Source: Candidatus Zipacnadia bacterium (lineage in GTDB: Bacteria; Armatimonadota; Zipacnadia; Zipacnadales; UBA5352). From it: a stretch of DNA of 34,603 nucleotides. The translations under genes were made by a program, and so were the position numbers. A model generated the notes under the pieces. The model made no database searches. It was given only the letters and a program-made list of their open reading frames with translations, and was not told the origin of the DNA. The stretch covers positions 1-34,603 of the forward strand of contig JALGVA010000095.1 in assembly GCA_029820295.1 (NCBI GenBank). Reading direction: 5' to 3'. Below are positions 1 through 7,032 of this stretch, in pieces. Numbering within the stretch: position 1 is the stretch's first letter; each line of letters opens with the position of its first letter.

Positions 1-110
1 ATGACCTGGGCTCGATCGCGGCCTGCAAGGAGGCCGGGTGCGTGCGGCTCGAAGGCCGCGACTACGTGGTGGCCGACGGCGACATCCTGCAGATCCGTTT
101 CAGCCGGTAG
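1..110 (+). CDS. ychF: YchF/OLA1-type GTPase, C-terminal end (partial)
   Basis: Only the last 35 codons are in the window, reading from base 3 to a TAG at 108-110. The peptide contains KEAGCVRLEGRDYVVADGD followed by ILQIRFSR. This matches the end of the TGS domain of YchF, where the family reads like 'G-x-x-R-x-E-G-K-D-Y-x-V-Q-D-G-D-x-x-x-F-R-F'. YchF is a cytosolic P-loop ATPase that associates with ribosomes. The nucleotide-binding domain lies outside the window, so the call rests on the C-terminal signature alone. The gene converges on the lipoprotein gene at 197-802, with a strong hairpin between them. Confidence 0.82.
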   Translation, partial: DLGSIAACKEAGCVRLEGRDYVVADGDILQIRFSR

Positions 111-141
111 CGCGGCGCCCGTGCGGTGGGTCCCGGCATGA

Positions 142-170
142 CCGCGCCCGCGCGGGGGGCGCGGGCGCGG
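142..170. terminator. GC-rich hairpin between convergent genes
   Basis: A perfect 12-bp stem (CCGCGCCCGCGC at 142-153, its complement at 159-170) encloses a five-G loop. It sits 31 bp after the ychF stop and 26 bp beyond the end of the convergent lipoprotein gene, where a bidirectional terminator would be expected. There is no U-tract on either side, so intrinsic termination is inferred from position and stem strength only. Confidence 0.6.
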
Positions 171-196
171 AGGACGACCCGGCTCAGGCGCGCAGT

Positions 197-802
197 TCAC
201 CACACGAGCAGATCGTAGCGGGCCGTCCTGCGGCCGTAAGCGTGCACCGCCACGATGAACCGGCCGCGCCCGCCGAAGCGCCCGGCGTAGAAGCTCCCCA
301 CCTGCTCATCCCGGGTTCCGATGCTGTAGCCCACCAGCTTGAGCGAGTTCCACCCGTTCAGCGGCCGCAGCGGCGAGAACACATAGAGGTCGGGGTCGCC
401 GCCCTCGTCGGCCACCACCACATCGGTCAGGGCCCACGCGCGCCTCAGGTTGCACTCGTACCACTGGACCCGGCCGGGCCGGCAGCGCTGGTTGTAGCGC
501 CAGCGGCCCAGTCGCAGCGGGGTCATGTAGCTCGCGGGCGTCATGGCCTGCTCGCCCACCGCATCAGGCACAATCATCCCCCCGGAGAGAAACTCGGGGA
601 GCGGCTTCCCGGCCGCGGTGAGATCGGCCTGGAGCTGCTCCAGGGTCGGCGCCGCCGTGATGGGCTGGCCGCGCTCCTGCGCGGGCGCGGATGGTTCGTC
701 GCCACCGCCGCCGCATCCCGCCAGGAAAACGACCGCGAGCGACACTGATGCCGCGACCACCGTCAGGCGCCGCACGTCTGCCGGTCCGCATGTGCTCCGC
801 AT
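197..802 (-). CDS. Small lipoprotein, possibly with a PPC-like beta domain
   Basis: A 201-residue protein with a clear lipoprotein signal: basic N-region with R11 and R12, a hydrophobic stretch, then the lipobox LAGC with the acylated Cys at residue 30. A Gly-rich linker follows. The mature part is about 170 residues. Its second half (DPDLYVFSP, then GRFIVAVHAYG and YDLLVW near the end) resembles the strand pattern of bacterial pre-peptidase C-terminal (PPC) domains. I regard that resemblance as weak. The ATG at 802 is chosen because GGAG lies about 8 nt upstream; an in-frame start 20 codons further up has no such site. It is transcribed from the minus-strand promoter at 848-875, which two palindromes overlap. 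The precise function is unknown; a regulated envelope protein is the safest statement. Confidence 0.72.
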   Translation of the reverse strand: MRSTCGPADVRRLTVVAASVSLAVVFLAGCGGGGDEPSAPAQERGQPITAAPTLEQLQADLTAAGKPLPEFLSGGMIVPDAVGEQAMTPASYMTPLRLGRWRYNQRCRPGRVQWYECNLRRAWALTDVVVADEGGDPDLYVFSPLRPLNGWNSLKLVGYSIGTRDEQVGSFYAGRFGGRGRFIVAVHAYGRRTARYDLLVW

Positions 803-834
803 CGTCGTCAGCTCCTCTCTCTCGCCGCCGCAAC

Positions 835-880
835 TACTACTGCCGGTAGTATACAGCATCATCTACTATTGTCAATAGTA
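835..880 (-). promoter_or_regulatory. Sigma-70-type promoter with two palindromic operators
   Basis: On the minus strand TTGACA (870-875) and TATACT (848-853) are separated by 16 bp, a near-consensus promoter for the lipoprotein gene with a leader of about 38 nt. Two palindromes of the same form, TACTA-N7-TAGTA, lie over it. TACTACTGCCGGTAGTA at 835-851 overlaps the -10, and TACTATTGTCAATAGTA at 864-880 covers the -35. The second extends to a 19-bp palindrome at 863-881. Paired dyads over a promoter are typical of repressors. The half-site recalls BlaI/MecI operators, although those are usually 16 bp rather than 17. The divergent MFS gene starts 111 bp beyond and could share the control. No regulator gene is adjacent. 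Confidence 0.7.
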
Positions 881-991
881 GACACAAGGTTACGCCCCCG
901 ATGCGGTCCCGGACGCGAGGAGGAGGCCACCGCTCGCGCGCGGCGAAGCTTCCCGGCCGGTACATCCCTGGACGACCTGCGAGGAGCCCCC

Positions 992-1180
992 ATGCAGCCG
1001 GCCGCCGACACACATCGCACTGAGCTGTCCACGCGCGCGCACGTGCTGCTGCTGTCGGGGAGCTTCCTGCTCATCTTCATGGGGGCGGGCGCTCAGCAGG
1101 CCTCGCTGGTGCCCTACCTGGAGGAGTTCACCGACTGGAGCAAGCTGCACCGCTCGCTGGTCATCGCCACAGTCGCATGA
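992..1180 (+). pseudogene. MFS transporter, N-terminal fragment (frameshifted from the next entry)
   Basis: Starts at ATG 992 with GAGGAG five bases upstream. It encodes 62 residues containing a first transmembrane helix (around VLLLSGSFLLIFMGAGA) and the start of a second (SLVIATV) before a TGA at 1178-1180. The continuation of that second helix is found in the next frame from 1177, where MTIFRLGNVYLL resumes an MFS-like sequence. One missing base near 1175 would join the two into a transporter of about 402 residues. The signal is a frameshift, real or from assembly, not an independent small protein. Confidence 0.65.
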
Positions 1181-2199
1181 CCATCTTCCGCCTCGGCAAC
1201 GTCTACCTGCTGCGCCGCTGGCCGCAGTGGAAGTGCAGCCTGGTGGGCGCCTCGACCTACGTGTTCTTCACCCTCGCCATGCTCGGCCTCTACTGGGTGC
1301 CCAGCTACCCGCTGGCGCTGCTGGCGGCGGCCATCTGGGGCTGGGGCGGCGCGGCCATGTGGATGGGCACCACCATGCAGATCCTCTCCCTGGCCGACCG
1401 CGCCAAGCGGCACGGGACCGGCATGGGCGTGCTCTACGCCGCCACGCACCTGGGCTGGGCGCTGGGCGTGATCGTGCTGGGCACCATCTTCGAGTTCGGC
1501 CAGCCCTGGGGCCTGACCTGGCTGGTCTACGACGCCGCGGCGATCATGTCGCTGCTCGGCCTGGGGATCATGGCCTCGCTGCCGCGTCCGGACGAGCCGC
1601 TGCCGGAGATGCCCACGTGGGGCGCGCTGGTCGCGATCATGTCGCGCGCCAAGGCGCAGATCGCGGCCTTCCTGCTCTTCGCGGCCTCGCTGGCCTTCGG
1701 CTTCATGCTGGGCAGCTTCACCGACTTCGTCGAGAACGTCCACGGGGCGCAGTGGCTGTGGATCACCACCGCCTTCTACCCGTTCGCGCGCATGGTGCTC
1801 AGCTTCGCCTCGGGCGTGATGAGTGAGCGGCTCAGCCACGGCACGGTGCTCGCGGTGGGCTTCTTCGGCGGGGCGGCGGGGATGGCGCTGCCGCTGGCCA
1901 TCGCGCATCCGGCCGCGCTCGCGGTCACGGCCCTGATGCTGGGGCTGCTCAACGGGGCGGTGCCGGTGGTGAGCACGGCGCTGATCGGCGCCTCGGCGGA
2001 GCAGAAGCGCCGGCCGCTCACCTACGGGGCCATGTTCACCTGGCGCGACCTGGGCGTGGTGACGGCGACGGTCCTGGGCGGCATCCTGGGCCTGAAGACC
2101 GGCAGCATGACCGTGACCTTCGAGGTGTTCGCGCTGGTGTTCGCGGCATGCGGCGTGGTCTCGCTGGTCCTCAACCGCTACGCCGAGCAGGAGCTGTAG
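1177..2199 (+). CDS. MFS transporter, main part
   Basis: A 340-residue, strongly hydrophobic protein with about eleven predicted membrane spans. It belongs with the 62-residue fragment at 992-1180 to give the usual 12-span, roughly 400-residue major facilitator. Basic loop residues follow the second span (RRWPQWK), and a longer polar loop at about residues 130-155 (RPDEPLPEMPTW) separates the two six-helix halves. The substrate cannot be told from the sequence. The fragments overlap by ATGA, so reinitiation is formally possible. A half-transporter beginning inside helix 2 is unlikely to work, however, so I treat this as one gene with a frameshift. It runs convergently into the secretin-like gene, 39 bp away. 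Confidence 0.72.
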   Translation: MTIFRLGNVYLLRRWPQWKCSLVGASTYVFFTLAMLGLYWVPSYPLALLAAAIWGWGGAAMWMGTTMQILSLADRAKRHGTGMGVLYAATHLGWALGVIVLGTIFEFGQPWGLTWLVYDAAAIMSLLGLGIMASLPRPDEPLPEMPTWGALVAIMSRAKAQIAAFLLFAASLAFGFMLGSFTDFVENVHGAQWLWITTAFYPFARMVLSFASGVMSERLSHGTVLAVGFFGGAAGMALPLAIAHPAALAVTALMLGLLNGAVPVVSTALIGASAEQKRRPLTYGAMFTWRDLGVVTATVLGGILGLKTGSMTVTFEVFALVFAACGVVSLVLNRYAEQEL

Positions 2200-2238
2200 C
2201 ACACGCCGGAAGGCGGGGCGGCACGTCGCCCGTGTCTT

Positions 2239-3141
2239 CTACCGCCCCGGCATGGGCGTGCGGTGCAGGCCGCGGGTATGCTCGCGGGCGATGCGGTGCG
2301 CGCGCCCGCGAGCGCGCCGGTCGATGGTGTCGGCGGTCACCAGCAGCACGGTCATGCGGTCGATGCTCCCCACGCGCGGGATCACGCCCACCGCGACCGT
2401 CTGTCCGGGGAAGGCGACGTACTGCACCGTGGCCGAGGGTCGGCGCGCGCTCTCGCCGGCGCAGCGCAGGCTCACCTGCACGGTGATCAGCCCGGTCTCC
2501 CCCACCAGCGCCGCCAGCCGCAGGCCCGCCTGGCCCGACGGCATGGTGTGCTCGCACTGGAAGGTCACGACCCCCGCCAGCCCCTGCCGCTCGACGAAGC
2601 GCGGCTCGTAGGTCATCTCGGCTACGCCCTCGGCGATCATCTCATCGACCTCATTGAGGTCCACGTAGGGGTTGACCACGATCACGCAGTCGTCGGCGAA
2701 GTCGGGGGCGACGGGGCACAGCCGGGCGACATCCAGCGCTTCGGCTGCGGGGTCGAGCGTCGAGCCGTCCGGCATCTCCACCATAATCGGCGCGCGCGGC
2801 TCGCTCAGCAGGCGTTGGGGCTGCGTGGTCTCGACCGAGATACATGACAGCGAGATGCTGGCCGCGGTCGCCACGTCAAGGCTGTCGATGAGCGCCTCCA
2901 GCCGGTCCAGCGCCACGCTCTCGCCCACCAGCAGCAGGGCGTTCTCGTCGCCGAGCACCCTGATGCGGCGCACATCCCCGGGCTCGACCTCGCCCAGCTC
3001 GCGCTGCGACAGCTTCCAGTAGAGCCAGCCCGCCACGGCGCGGGCGTCGAGGTACTCGAGCGGGATGGTGACGCGGTGGTCCGTAGCCCCGTAGCGCGAG
3101 GCGGCGAGCAGATGGCGGAGGGCCTCAAGCTTGTCGGGCAT
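2239..3141 (-). CDS. Secretin-like domain protein lacking a signal peptide
   Basis: A 300-residue protein. Its first 90 residues have the pattern of a secretin N1-type (NolW/STN-like) domain: VTIPLEYLDARAVAGWL, then RIRVLGDENALLLVG, then LIDSLDVA. The last third contains a stretch typical of secretin beta-domains (FPGQTVAVGVIPRVG, then MTVLLVTADT). A full pore domain is not obvious and there is no signal peptide, which is odd for a secretin relative. The C-terminus is strongly basic. ATG at 3141 is preferred over a GTG at 3150 because AGGAGG lies 8 nt before the ATG but directly against the GTG. The downstream partner could be the transformation/pilus machinery or something unrelated. I can support the fold resemblance but not a role. 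Confidence 0.6.
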   Translation of the reverse strand: MPDKLEALRHLLAASRYGATDHRVTIPLEYLDARAVAGWLYWKLSQRELGEVEPGDVRRIRVLGDENALLLVGESVALDRLEALIDSLDVATAASISLSCISVETTQPQRLLSEPRAPIMVEMPDGSTLDPAAEALDVARLCPVAPDFADDCVIVVNPYVDLNEVDEMIAEGVAEMTYEPRFVERQGLAGVVTFQCEHTMPSGQAGLRLAALVGETGLITVQVSLRCAGESARRPSATVQYVAFPGQTVAVGVIPRVGSIDRMTVLLVTADTIDRRARGRAHRIAREHTRGLHRTPMPGR

Positions 3142-3317
3142 GGGGCGCACCTCCTCGGCCGGTCGGCAGTGCCATCCGCCGCGGTCGCGAGCGTCCTCGC
3201 AGACGCGAAGCCATCCGACATCCGGCGGCGCCGGGACGCTTCGGGGAACCGGCGATCACCCCGACGCCGCGAAGGTCGTCTCGTCAGTCAACCACGGTGC
3301 GCGACGTGCGATCGCGT

Positions 3318-4550
3318 CTATCCCTCTTCTATCCTGGCCGCAACCTGCTCCACCCGAAACGGGATCAGGCCGGCATCTTCGCCGTTGATGGTCAGCGCGC
3401 ACTCGTAGTCACCGGGCGCGAACGTCTGCGAGCGCGACGGGTAGAAGGTCACCGCCAGCCGCTTCTCCCCCGCCACGCGCAGCAGCCGTCGCCCGACGAT
3501 GCCGTCCGGGCCCTGCCGCACGCTCACCCCCACGATGGTGTTGGGCGGCGCATCCTGCACGTGCACGAAGACCAGGAGCTGGCCCATGTCCGCGCCGAAC
3601 AACTGGCCGACGTTGAGGAGCTGGTTATCGGCATCGAGCCCGGTCGCCAGCCTCGCCTCGCGGATGGGAGTGCCCGGGACGATGCGCGGCGGCGGGAGGG
3701 GCGTGATGACCGGCGGCACGTCCGCCGGCCCGACGCCGCCGGTGAAGTCAGGCAGCGGCCGCTGCTGGGGGATCGGCCCGGTGCCCGCGGGGATCTCATA
3801 GGCCTCGCGCAGCACCGTGATGGTCTGCCCCGCAACCATGTACTTCTCGGCCGCGTACTTGTCGTCATCCACCGCGCGCACGCGCCGCAGCGCGCTCCTG
3901 GCGCGGATGTGGATGTTGCTCGGCGGCGGGCCGCAGGCCGGGTTACGGTAGGTCCTCACGCGCTCGATCAGGGCGCGTTGGGCGTTCTCCTCGACCTCGG
4001 CGAAGCGCCGGTCGGACATGGCGCGTACCGCGTCGAAGATCGCCACGATCTCGCGCACCAGTGGCACGTCGTGCTCGGGCAGTCCGTGGCTCTGGAATAA
4101 CAGCGCGCCGTCCACGGCATCGGGATGGGCATCGCGCCACCACTGCGGCACCTTGCTCGGCGCCACCGCGCGCGGAAGCTGCCGGCGGAAGTTCTCCTTC
4201 CACTGCCCGATGAGCGCCCGGGTGGTGGTGCCCACTGCGTCCTCAGAGTAGGCCTGGATGAGCATGGTGTCGCCCACCGCGAGCGTCCAGCGCCCGCCGG
4301 ACTGATAGGTCTTCATGTTCGGGCCGTCGTGCTCGCGGCTGAAGATGTCGTCGAGTTCGTAGCTGAGCGCATCGACGACGCGCTGGGAGATCTTAGCCTC
4401 CCGGGCATGGAGCGACCCGAAGTCCCCGCCGGTGCGTATGCGCGCCACCACGCTGTTGGCGACGACGATGTTGGCGTAGTCCTGAGCCACGGCCATTCCG
4501 GCCGCAGCCGTGAGGGCTGCGATGGTTGCTGCGATTCTGAGCTTCGACAC
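3318..4550 (-). CDS. Exported protein with an MscS N-terminal-like domain, function unknown
   Basis: A 410-residue protein starting at GTG 4550 with a classical signal peptide (hydrophobic residues 5-21, probable cleavage after AVA-Q). The first mature ~120 residues follow a pattern seen in the periplasmic N-terminal part of some MscS-type channels and relatives: VVARIRTGGDFGSLHAREAKI, then WTLAVGDTMLIQAYSEDA, then an amphipathic helix. The protein has no membrane channel, so it would be a soluble or envelope-associated relative. A Pro-rich linker (around residues 260-300) leads to a C-terminal domain of about 110 residues rich in beta strands, with LAVTFYPSRSQTFAPGDYECALTI near its end. It lies 176 bp upstream of the secretin-like gene on the same strand. 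Longer in-frame starts (to 5063) would run through the leuA T-box and are rejected. Confidence 0.62.
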   Translation of the reverse strand: MSKLRIAATIAALTAAAGMAVAQDYANIVVANSVVARIRTGGDFGSLHAREAKISQRVVDALSYELDDIFSREHDGPNMKTYQSGGRWTLAVGDTMLIQAYSEDAVGTTTRALIGQWKENFRRQLPRAVAPSKVPQWWRDAHPDAVDGALLFQSHGLPEHDVPLVREIVAIFDAVRAMSDRRFAEVEENAQRALIERVRTYRNPACGPPPSNIHIRARSALRRVRAVDDDKYAAEKYMVAGQTITVLREAYEIPAGTGPIPQQRPLPDFTGGVGPADVPPVITPLPPPRIVPGTPIREARLATGLDADNQLLNVGQLFGADMGQLLVFVHVQDAPPNTIVGVSVRQGPDGIVGRRLLRVAGEKRLAVTFYPSRSQTFAPGDYECALTINGEDAGLIPFRVEQVAARIEEG

Positions 4551-4791
4551 GGTACCACTCGCCTCTGTCTCGGCCCGGCCGGCGGGCCGGTCTGGAATCG
4601 TGCGCAGACTCTTAGACTCCCACCCCCTGCTGAGGGTTCCGCGCGGGCGGGATTCATGCGTCGGCGCCGAGCTTCGACGCATCTGCGCGGACTCCCCCTC
4701 GGCAGGGCCGGCGACGTCCTCACCTTCCCCGGCCGCTCTGCCTGGACCTGCGCACCGCGAGCGTCTCGCAACGGACCGCCGCCTGCGCCCC

Positions 4792-4821
4792 TTGACAGAT
4801 CGTCCGCCGCGCCGGTATACT
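4792..4821 (+). promoter_or_regulatory. leuA operon promoter
   Basis: TTGACA (4792-4797) and TATACT (4816-4821) with an 18-bp spacer, directly upstream of the T-box leader. Transcription would begin near 4828. The region from 4551 to 4791 between the divergent exported-protein gene and this promoter shows no gene and no further structure I can name. Confidence 0.75.
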
Positions 4822-4827
4822 TCCGGC

Positions 4828-5195
4828 ACAATCGGTCGGAGCGCACGGATGTGCGCCAAAGACTGTGATGGGGAGTAGTACGCGGGTACGCGGACCCGAG
4901 AGAGTCGCCCGGTGATCGCCTGACGCACGCGATCCAGGCTGGAAGGCGATGTCCGCACTCCGCCGAACTGGCCCCGGAGTCGCGCGCGGAACCGCGCTCG
5001 CCCGCAAGGTGAGCGCTCAGTAGGTGGCGCCGGAGCTTCCACCGTTACCAGGGAAGACGGCATCGCAGGCGAACGGGCCTCGCCGTGCCGGATGAGTGGG
5101 TTGTGCCGGGCGATGATGCCCCGCGCAGCCAGGAAGAGTGGTACCGCGGACGGCCCTGTGGCCCCCGTCTCTTCGGAGACCGGGGGCTTTGTGCG
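4828..5195 (+). promoter_or_regulatory. T-box riboswitch (leucine), leuA leader
   Basis: The leader carries the T-box core GAGTGGTACCGCG (5137-5149). The UGGU in it (5139-5142) can pair with the ACCA end of an uncharged tRNA with discriminator A, as tRNA-Leu has. It is followed by a strong terminator. Upstream, GGAGTAGTA near 4871 and the GAGAGAG at about 4900 resemble conserved stem I elements. Further on, a GAA-CTG-GCC segment places CTG (4968-4970) where the specifier codon is expected, giving tRNA-Leu(CAG). When that tRNA is uncharged the antiterminator would form and leuA would be read. The leader is longer than many T-boxes. The T-box core and the match to a leucine gene are what I see; the specifier position is inferred. 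Confidence 0.85.
5161..5193 (+). terminator. T-box regulated terminator
   Basis: GCCCCCGTCTC, loop TTCG, then GAGACCGGGGGC (5161-5187, one bulged base), followed by TTT. It lies 12 nt after the T-box core, in the right place to compete with the antiterminator. The U-run is short, as is common in GC-rich genomes. Confidence 0.8.
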
Positions 5196-5228
5196 TTCTG
5201 CGCATTCCTGTCGCGAGGAGGTGGCCGC

Positions 5229-5354
5229 ATGGACGACGCTGACCTTGACCTGTCCCTGCCAACGCGGGCCGGCGGCCCGGTGCCGGCCGCCTTCCCGCGA
5301 CGACCCGGCACCGGCACGCAGCTTGCAACCCAGTTCCGGAGGAGCGAACCATGA
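5229..5354 (+). CDS. 41-residue small ORF, translationally coupled to leuA
   Basis: Between the T-box terminator and leuA there is a small ORF with a very good ribosome-binding site (AGGAGG at 5216-5221, 7 nt before ATG 5229). It ends in TGA at 5352-5354, which overlaps the leuA ATG (5351) as ATGA. The peptide begins MDDADLDLSLPTRAGG and then becomes Pro/Arg-rich; it has no hydrophobic segment. Three of its first ten codons are Leu (CTT, CTG, CTG), so it could act as a leucine-sensitive leader peptide or simply couple ribosome traffic to leuA. I do not recognise the sequence. Chance is possible in GC-rich DNA, but the ribosome-binding site and the exact coupling argue for translation. Confidence 0.5.
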   Translation: MDDADLDLSLPTRAGGPVPAAFPRRPGTGTQLATQFRRSEP

Positions 5355-6913
5355 GCCGACAGATTATCATCTTCGACACGACCCTGCGCGACGGCGAGCA
5401 GGCGCCCGGCGCCAGCATGGACACCGCCGCCAAGATGCAGCTCGCCCGCCAGCTCGCGCGTATGAACATCGACGTCATCGAGGCCGGCTTCCCGATCTCC
5501 TCACCCGAGGACTTCGAGGCGGTCAGCGCCATCGCGAAGGAGATCGAGGGGCCGACCATCGCCGGCCTCTCCCGCGCGCTGCCCAGGGACATCGAACGCT
5601 GCTGGGAGGCGGTGCAGCACGCGCAGAAGCCGCGCATCCACACCTTCATCGGCACCTCCAAGGTGCACGTCGAGCGGCGCTTCCACAAGACCGAGGCCGA
5701 GGTGCTGCAGATGGCGGTCGATGCGGTCAGGCTCGCGACCAGCCTGTGCGACGACGTCGAGTTCTCCGCCGAGGACGCCATGCGTACGCGGCTGGAGTAC
5801 CTGCGCGATGTGGTCGAGGCAACCATCGAGGCCGGGGCGAAGACGGTCAACATCCCCGACACCGTGGGCTACGCTACGCCCTGGCAGATGTACGACACCA
5901 TCAGCTACCTGTTCGAGCACGTGCCCAACATCGACCGGGCGGTCATCAGCGTGCACTGCCACGATGACCTGGGCATGTCGGTCGCGAACTCGCTGGCGGC
6001 GGTACGCGCCGGCGCGGGCCAGGTCGAGTGCACCATCAACGGTCTGGGCGAGCGCGCGGGCAACGCCTCCCTCGAGGAGATCGTCATGGCCCTGCGCACC
6101 CGCAAGGACGAGTTCGACGCCGACACCACAGTCAACACGCAGGAGATCATCGCCACCTCCCGCCTGGTGTCGATGCTCACCGGCTTCGTGGTGCAGCCCA
6201 ATAAGGCCATCGTGGGCGCGAACGCCTTCGCGCACGAGGCGGGCATCCACCAGCACGGCATGATCCAGGACCGCCAGACCTATGAGATCATGCGGCCCGA
6301 GGACGTCGGCCTGACCGAGTCGCAGCTCACGCTCGGCCCACGCTCGGGCAAGCACGGCCTGCGCGCGCGCCTCGAGAACCTGGGCTACCAGATCGCCGAC
6401 GAGGAGATGGACGAGGTCTACGAGCGCTTCGTCGCCATGGCCGACAAGAAGCGCCGCATCTACGATGAGGACCTGCACGTGATCATGCGCCAGGCGGTCA
6501 CCGAGACGGTCGCGCAGGTCTGGCACCTGGAGCGCGTGCAGTCGGTGACCGGCTCGGAAATGACGCCGATGGCGCTGGTGACCATGCGCCGCAACGGTGG
6601 CACGCACACGCGCACGGCCACCGGCAACGGGCCCGTGGACGCGGTCTACAACGCGATCACCGAGATCGTGGACCTCGAGCTGGAGGTCGCCGACTACAGT
6701 GTGCGCAGCATCACCCAGGGCCGCGACGCCCTCGGCGAGGCCACGGTGCGGGTGCACTGGGACGGTAACGAGGCGGCGGGCCAGGCGGCCAGCCTCGACG
6801 TCATCCAGGCGAGCGCGCAGGCCTTCGTGAGCGCGATCAACTCGCTGCTGCTGCGCGACCAGGCCCGCCGCACGAGCGAGGGCGAGGACGTGACGGACGG
6901 GCACGTGTTGTAG
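5351..6913 (+). CDS. leuA: 2-isopropylmalate synthase
   Basis: 520 residues, normal for the long, feedback-regulated form. It condenses 2-oxoisovalerate with acetyl-CoA, the first committed step of leucine synthesis. The DRE-TIM barrel opens with FDTTLRDGEQAPG (residues 8-20), carrying the catalytic Arg and the metal-binding Asp. The metal-binding HCHDDLGM motif is at residues 202-209, and NGLGERAGN follows. The HEAGIHQHG segment marks the second part of the active site. Residues from about 400 to 510 form the LeuA dimer/allosteric domain that binds leucine. The start has GGAGGAG 7 nt upstream. Control is by the T-box leader and probably by coupling to the small ORF before it. Homocitrate and citramalate synthases are relatives, but the leucine T-box favours LeuA. 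Confidence 0.95.
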   Translation: MSRQIIIFDTTLRDGEQAPGASMDTAAKMQLARQLARMNIDVIEAGFPISSPEDFEAVSAIAKEIEGPTIAGLSRALPRDIERCWEAVQHAQKPRIHTFIGTSKVHVERRFHKTEAEVLQMAVDAVRLATSLCDDVEFSAEDAMRTRLEYLRDVVEATIEAGAKTVNIPDTVGYATPWQMYDTISYLFEHVPNIDRAVISVHCHDDLGMSVANSLAAVRAGAGQVECTINGLGERAGNASLEEIVMALRTRKDEFDADTTVNTQEIIATSRLVSMLTGFVVQPNKAIVGANAFAHEAGIHQHGMIQDRQTYEIMRPEDVGLTESQLTLGPRSGKHGLRARLENLGYQIADEEMDEVYERFVAMADKKRRIYDEDLHVIMRQAVTETVAQVWHLERVQSVTGSEMTPMALVTMRRNGGTHTRTATGNGPVDAVYNAITEIVDLELEVADYSVRSITQGRDALGEATVRVHWDGNEAAGQAASLDVIQASAQAFVSAINSLLLRDQARRTSEGEDVTDGHVL

Positions 6914-6950
6914 CGGCGAGCTACGGGTGACGGCCTCGAGCTACGGCAAA

Positions 6951-6986
6951 GGCAACGGCAGCGGCGGAAGCGTCGCCGCCGTTGCC
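6951..6986 (+). terminator. Hairpin after leuA
   Basis: GGCAACGGC...GGCGG (6951-6967) can pair with CCGCCGTTGCC (6976-6986), 37 bp after the leuA stop. There is no U-tract. It could terminate leuA transcription or be part of the GTTGCCG repeat family seen at 6997, 11714 and 19517. Confidence 0.4.
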
Positions 6987-6996
6987 ACCATCGCTC

Positions 6997-7023
6997 CCTT
7001 CGTTGCCGCCGTTCCGGTATAAT
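6997..7023 (+). promoter_or_regulatory. Repeat element ending in a -10 box, upstream of the M48 gene
   Basis: A 22-bp sequence at 6997-7018 (CCTTCGTTGCCGCC followed by GTTCCGGT) occurs again exactly at 19517-19538 before rpsF. Here it runs straight into TATAAT at 7018-7023. No good -35 is visible at the right distance. Transcription from this -10 would start near 7030, only about three bases before ATG 7033, implying a leaderless mRNA. Confidence 0.5.
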
Positions 7024-7032
7024 GCGTGTGTG

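Noticed and set aside
1165-1180. Programmed frameshift in the MFS gene
   Set aside because: No slippery heptamer or downstream stimulatory structure is visible; a simple indel is more likely.
3142-3317. Promoter for the secretin-like gene (TTGACT at 3286-3291 on the minus strand)
   Set aside because: No acceptable -10 lies at the required distance.
3318-5063. Exported protein gene starting far upstream at 5063
   Set aside because: The extra 170 codons are antisense to the leuA promoter and T-box and are Arg/Pro-rich; the signal peptide at 4550 gives the real start.
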